Assembly: GCF_902506605.1 (NCBI RefSeq)
Contig: NZ_LR733979.1
Span: 2,712,008 to 2,776,007 of the forward strand
Origin: Sphingomonas sp. AX6
GTDB lineage: Bacteria; Pseudomonadota; Alphaproteobacteria; Sphingomonadales; Sphingomonadaceae
Direction of reading: 5' to 3'
Length of the DNA: 64,000 nt
Below are positions 61,359 to 64,000 of this stretch, piece after piece. Each line of letters opens with the position of its first letter. Position 1 is the first letter of the stretch. Made by a program: the position numbers and the translations under genes. The notes beneath the pieces were generated by a model. That model had not been told where the DNA came from. It saw nothing but the letters and a program-made list of their open reading frames with translations, and searched no databases.

Positions 61359-62150
61359 ATGGCTAGTCTCCTCGATCCCAACGCGCGTGGCCGCGTCATT
61401 CTGGTCGGTGCCGGTCCGGGCGATCCCGGCCTGCTGACCGTCCGCGCCGTCGAAGCGCTGAAATCCGCCGATGTCGTCGTCCATGACGGGCTGGTCGATT
61501 CTCGCGTGATCGACATCGCGCCACCGCACGCGCTGCGTATATCCGTCGCCAAGAAACGGTCGCGGCATACCGTGCCCCAGGACGGCATCAACGCGCTGAT
61601 CGTCGCGCATGTGAAGCTGGGCCAGCGCGTCATCCGGTTGAAGGGCGGCGATCCCTTCATTTTCGGGCGCGGCGGCGAGGAAGTCGAAGCGGTCCGCGCG
61701 GCGGGCTTGCCGGTCGAGGTCATTCCCGGCGTCTCTGCCGCGCTCGGCTGCGCGGCGCAGGCAATGCTCCCCCTCACCCACCGCGACTGGTCGAGCGCGG
61801 TCAGCTTCGTCGCGGGGCAGTGCAAGGGATTGTCCGAACAGAATTGGTCGGGGCTAGCGGGCAAGGGCCGCACGCTCGTCATCTATATGGGCGTCGCGAC
61901 CGCCGCCGATATCGCCGACAAACTGATCGCCGATGGCGTCGCCCCCGACATGCCGGTTGCAGTGCTGGAAAAGGGCACCTGCGATGGCGCACGGGCGCTG
62001 CGGACATTGCTTGCCGATCTCGGCCCGATGGTCGGTCGCGAGGACGTGCAGAGCCCGGCGATCATCGTCGTCGGCGAAGTGGCGCTGCTCGCCGACGCCG
62101 AGGATAAACTGTTGAGCTGGGCCAAGGCAGCCGAGGCGATGGCGTCATGA
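61359..62150 (+). CDS. cobA: Uroporphyrinogen-III C-methyltransferase (siroheme branch)
   Basis: Makes precorrin-2 for siroheme, the prosthetic group of the sulfite reductase encoded two genes downstream. Residues RVILVGAGPGDPGLLTVRA carry the family GAGPGDP motif, followed by VVVHDGLVDSRVI, LGQRVIRLKGGDPFIFGRGG and VEVIPGVSAALG. The protein is about 263 residues from ATG 61359; ATG 61329 would add ten residues and cannot be excluded. There is no CysG dehydrogenase/ferrochelatase part. It overlaps the DUF2849 gene by four bases (ATGA). Confidence 0.93.
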   Translation: MASLLDPNARGRVILVGAGPGDPGLLTVRAVEALKSADVVVHDGLVDSRVIDIAPPHALRISVAKKRSRHTVPQDGINALIVAHVKLGQRVIRLKGGDPFIFGRGGEEVEAVRAAGLPVEVIPGVSAALGCAAQAMLPLTHRDWSSAVSFVAGQCKGLSEQNWSGLAGKGRTLVIYMGVATAADIADKLIADGVAPDMPVAVLEKGTCDGARALRTLLADLGPMVGREDVQSPAIIVVGEVALLADAEDKLLSWAKAAEAMAS

Positions 62151-62443
62151 AAATCCTGACCGGAAACGATCTGGGCACAGGCGATGTGGTGTGGTGGAAC
62201 GGTCAAGGCTGGTCGCGCCATGTCGAGGATGCGATCGACGTCGGCGAAGGCGGCGAAAGCATCGCCCGCGCCGAGGAAGGCGCGCGCCGCGTCAACGTCC
62301 CCTATGTCATCGACGCGACCGCAACGCCCGAGGGGCCGCGGCCTGCGCATATCAAGGACCGCGTCCGCGCGCTCGGCCCGACGGTGCGGCCCGATCTGAC
62401 GCTGAAACCTGCCGACCCCCACGCCGGCAACTGGGTGATCTGA
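62147..62443 (+). CDS. DUF2849 family protein
   Basis: A 98-residue protein: MKILTGNDLGTGDVVWWNGQ, WSRHVEDAIDVGEGGESIAR, NVPYVIDATATPEGPRPAHI, DRVRALGPTVRPDLTLKP. It matches the DUF2849 family, which sits between the siroheme methyltransferase and sulfite/nitrite reductase genes in many alphaproteobacteria. It overlaps both neighbours by a few bases, so it is almost surely part of the same transcript. The role in sulfite reduction is unknown. Confidence 0.9.
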   Translation: MKILTGNDLGTGDVVWWNGQGWSRHVEDAIDVGEGGESIARAEEGARRVNVPYVIDATATPEGPRPAHIKDRVRALGPTVRPDLTLKPADPHAGNWVI

Positions 62444-64000
62444 TGTATAAATATGACCAGTACGACCAGAGCATCGTCGATGCCCGCGTCGCCGAATTCC
62501 GCGATCAGGTGGAACGCCGTTTGTCCGGCGCGTTGTCGGAGGAGCAGTTCAAACCGCTGCGGCTGATGAACGGGCTCTACCTTCAGCTCCACGCCTATAT
62601 GCTGCGCGTTGCGGTGCCCTATGGCACGCTCGACAGCCGCCAGATGCGGATGCTGGGGCATATCGCGCGCAAATATGATCGCGGATACGGTCATTTCACC
62701 ACGCGACAGAACATCCAGTATAACTGGATCAAGCTGGACGAGGCGCCCGATATCCTTGCCGACCTCGCCTCGGTCGAGATGCACGCGATCCAGACCAGCG
62801 GCAATTGCATCCGCAATATCTCCTCCGATCAGTTTGCCGGAGCCGCCGCCGATGAGGTGACCGATCCGCGCCCATGGGCCGAACTGATTCGCCAATGGAG
62901 CAGTTTTCACCCCGAATTCAGTTATTTGCCGCGCAAGTTTAAGATCGCGGTGATCGCCGCGACTGAGGATCGCGCGGCGATGCGGCTCCACGATATCGGC
63001 ATAGAGATCGTGCGAAACGCGGACGGAGAGTATGGCGCGCGCATCTTCGTCGGTGGCGGCATGGGCCGCACGCCGATGATCGCGCCCGAAATCAAGGCCT
63101 TCGTGCCGATTGCTGACTTGCTGTCTTATCTCGAAGCGTGCCTGCGCGTCTACAATCGCCACGGCCGCCGCGACAATATCTACAAGGCACGGATCAAAAT
63201 CCTGGTCGGTGACCTCGGGCCGGAAGAATATGCGCGTCAGGTCGAAGAGGAGTTTGTCGCGGTAAAGGCGCTCGGGATCGATCCGCCCCAGGCTGAATTC
63301 GACCGCATCGCCGCCTATTTCGCCGACCCCGCGTTCGAAACCGATGCCCCGACCGACATCGACCGCAGCGACCCCGATTTCGCGGTGTGGATCGATCAGA
63401 ATGTCGTCGCGCACAAGGCATCCGGCTATTCGATCGTCACGATCAGCCTGAAACCGACCGCGGGCATTCCCGGCGACGCGTCTGCCGATCAGATCGACCT
63501 GATGGCCGATCTCGCGGAACGCTACAGCTTCGACGAATTGCGCGTCACACACGCCCAGAACATCGTTCTGCCGCATGTTCGCACCGCCGATCTATACGCG
63601 GTGTGGACGGCGCTGAACGAAGCCGGGTTGGCGGACGCCAATATCGACCTGATCAGTGACATCATCGCCTGCCCCGGCCTGGATTATTGCAGCCTGGCCA
63701 ATGCACGTTCGATTCCCGTTGCGCAGAAGATTCAGGCGCGTTTCGCCGATCTGGGGCGTCAGCGCGAATTGGGCGAACTGAAGCTCAAGATTTCGGGCTG
63801 CATCAACGCTTGCGGCCACCATCATGCCGGGCACATCGGCATATTGGGCGTCGATCGCAAAGGCGTCGAAAACTATCAATTGCTGTTCGGCGGATCGGGT
63901 GCCGAGGATGTCAGCCTCGCCAAGATAACCGGCCCCGGTTTCTCGGAGGACGGCATCGTCGATGCGATCGAAAAGGCGACCGATGTCTATTTGCGCGAAC
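62443..64000 (+). CDS. cysI: Siroheme sulfite/nitrite reductase (partial, window end)
   Basis: Ferredoxin-type assimilatory sulfite reductase, giving sulfide for cysteine synthesis. The first 519 residues are present without a stop. They include MYKYDQYDQSIVDARVAEFR, GHFTTRQNIQYNW, the tetrapyrrole-contacting TSGNCIRNISSDQ, and the siroheme/4Fe-4S Cys pairs in IACPGLDYCSLA and KISGCINACGHHHAGH. It starts one base before the DUF2849 stop ends (TGATG). Downstream genes (expected DUF934 and cysH) fall outside the window. Nitrite reductase cannot be excluded by sequence alone, but the context favours sulfite. Confidence 0.93.
   Translation, partial: MYKYDQYDQSIVDARVAEFRDQVERRLSGALSEEQFKPLRLMNGLYLQLHAYMLRVAVPYGTLDSRQMRMLGHIARKYDRGYGHFTTRQNIQYNWIKLDEAPDILADLASVEMHAIQTSGNCIRNISSDQFAGAAADEVTDPRPWAELIRQWSSFHPEFSYLPRKFKIAVIAATEDRAAMRLHDIGIEIVRNADGEYGARIFVGGGMGRTPMIAPEIKAFVPIADLLSYLEACLRVYNRHGRRDNIYKARIKILVGDLGPEEYARQVEEEFVAVKALGIDPPQAEFDRIAAYFADPAFETDAPTDIDRSDPDFAVWIDQNVVAHKASGYSIVTISLKPTAGIPGDASADQIDLMADLAERYSFDELRVTHAQNIVLPHVRTADLYAVWTALNEAGLADANIDLISDIIACPGLDYCSLANARSIPVAQKIQARFADLGRQRELGELKLKISGCINACGHHHAGHIGILGVDRKGVENYQLLFGGSGAEDVSLAKITGPGFSEDGIVDAIEKATDVYLRE

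Noticed and set aside
1..64000. CRISPR array, restriction-modification or toxin-antitoxin pair
   Set aside because: No regularly spaced direct repeats, and no Cas, methyltransferase-endonuclease pair or recognisable toxin-antitoxin pair; the unknown operon of the element could not be matched to any of these.

Overview
The window is GC-rich chromosomal DNA of an alphaproteobacterium, most likely a sphingomonad (Sphingomonas or a close relative). Supporting signs are the gene repertoire (FYDLN-type acidic protein, DUF2849 next to a siroheme sulfite reductase, CC0125-type lipoprotein, class II DAHP synthase, PilZ/J-domain/SH3 proteins of sphingomonad style) and the many short palindromic elements between genes. 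This placement rests on recognition only; no database search was run.

Layout. 1-9.6 kb: FAD oxidoreductase, cysS, a 2-hydroxyacid dehydrogenase, a DAHP synthase carrying an extra N-terminal helix-turn-helix, tRNA-Glu, and a ku-ligD end-joining operon. 9.78-17.07 kb: a compact integrated element. It is bounded by a perfect 25-bp direct repeat whose right copy is the 3' end of an intact tRNA-Ala(GGC). It holds an AT-rich membrane acyltransferase, a serine recombinase, an ~890-bp non-coding region rich in inverted repeats, four small unknown proteins (the last three translationally coupled) and a tyrosine integrase beside the tRNA. 17.1-29.7 kb: core genes (aroA-cmk-rpsA, ihfB, tRNA-Leu, cvpA, radA, mtgA, ybaB-dnaX, SRP RNA). 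29.7-34.7 kb: a tightly packed operon of two cysteine desulfurases, a 2Fe-2S ferredoxin and a class A beta-lactamase, with an alpha/beta hydrolase and sufE nearby. 34.7-43.5 kb: small secreted and ferredoxin-like proteins, a J-domain protein, a lone receiver, an RluB/RsuA-type pseudouridine synthase with rsmD, an MFS symporter, moaA-nadK, tRNA-Asn and a lipoprotein. 43.6-47.2 kb: secA and a small unknown gene, bracketed by two copies of one palindromic element. 47.2-61 kb: aldehyde dehydrogenase, thiolase, SLC13-type transporter, SH3 protein, glyoxylate reductase-like enzyme, PilZ protein, nitronate monooxygenase-like protein, glycosyltransferase, hydrolase, SelO and an AstD-like dehydrogenase. 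61.3-64 kb: assimilatory sulfate-reduction operon (siroheme-forming methyltransferase, DUF2849, sulfite reductase cut by the window end).

The strongest leads are the tRNA-Ala element with its uncharacterised operon, and the HTH-DAHP synthase fusion with a palindrome immediately before its start. Smaller leads are an 11-C tract just inside aroA, a beta-lactamase in an Fe-S operon, a Cys cluster in a nitronate monooxygenase-like enzyme, a PilZ gene lacking a usual start, and several small genes of at most 60 codons. No CRISPR array, restriction-modification set or recognisable defence system is visible.
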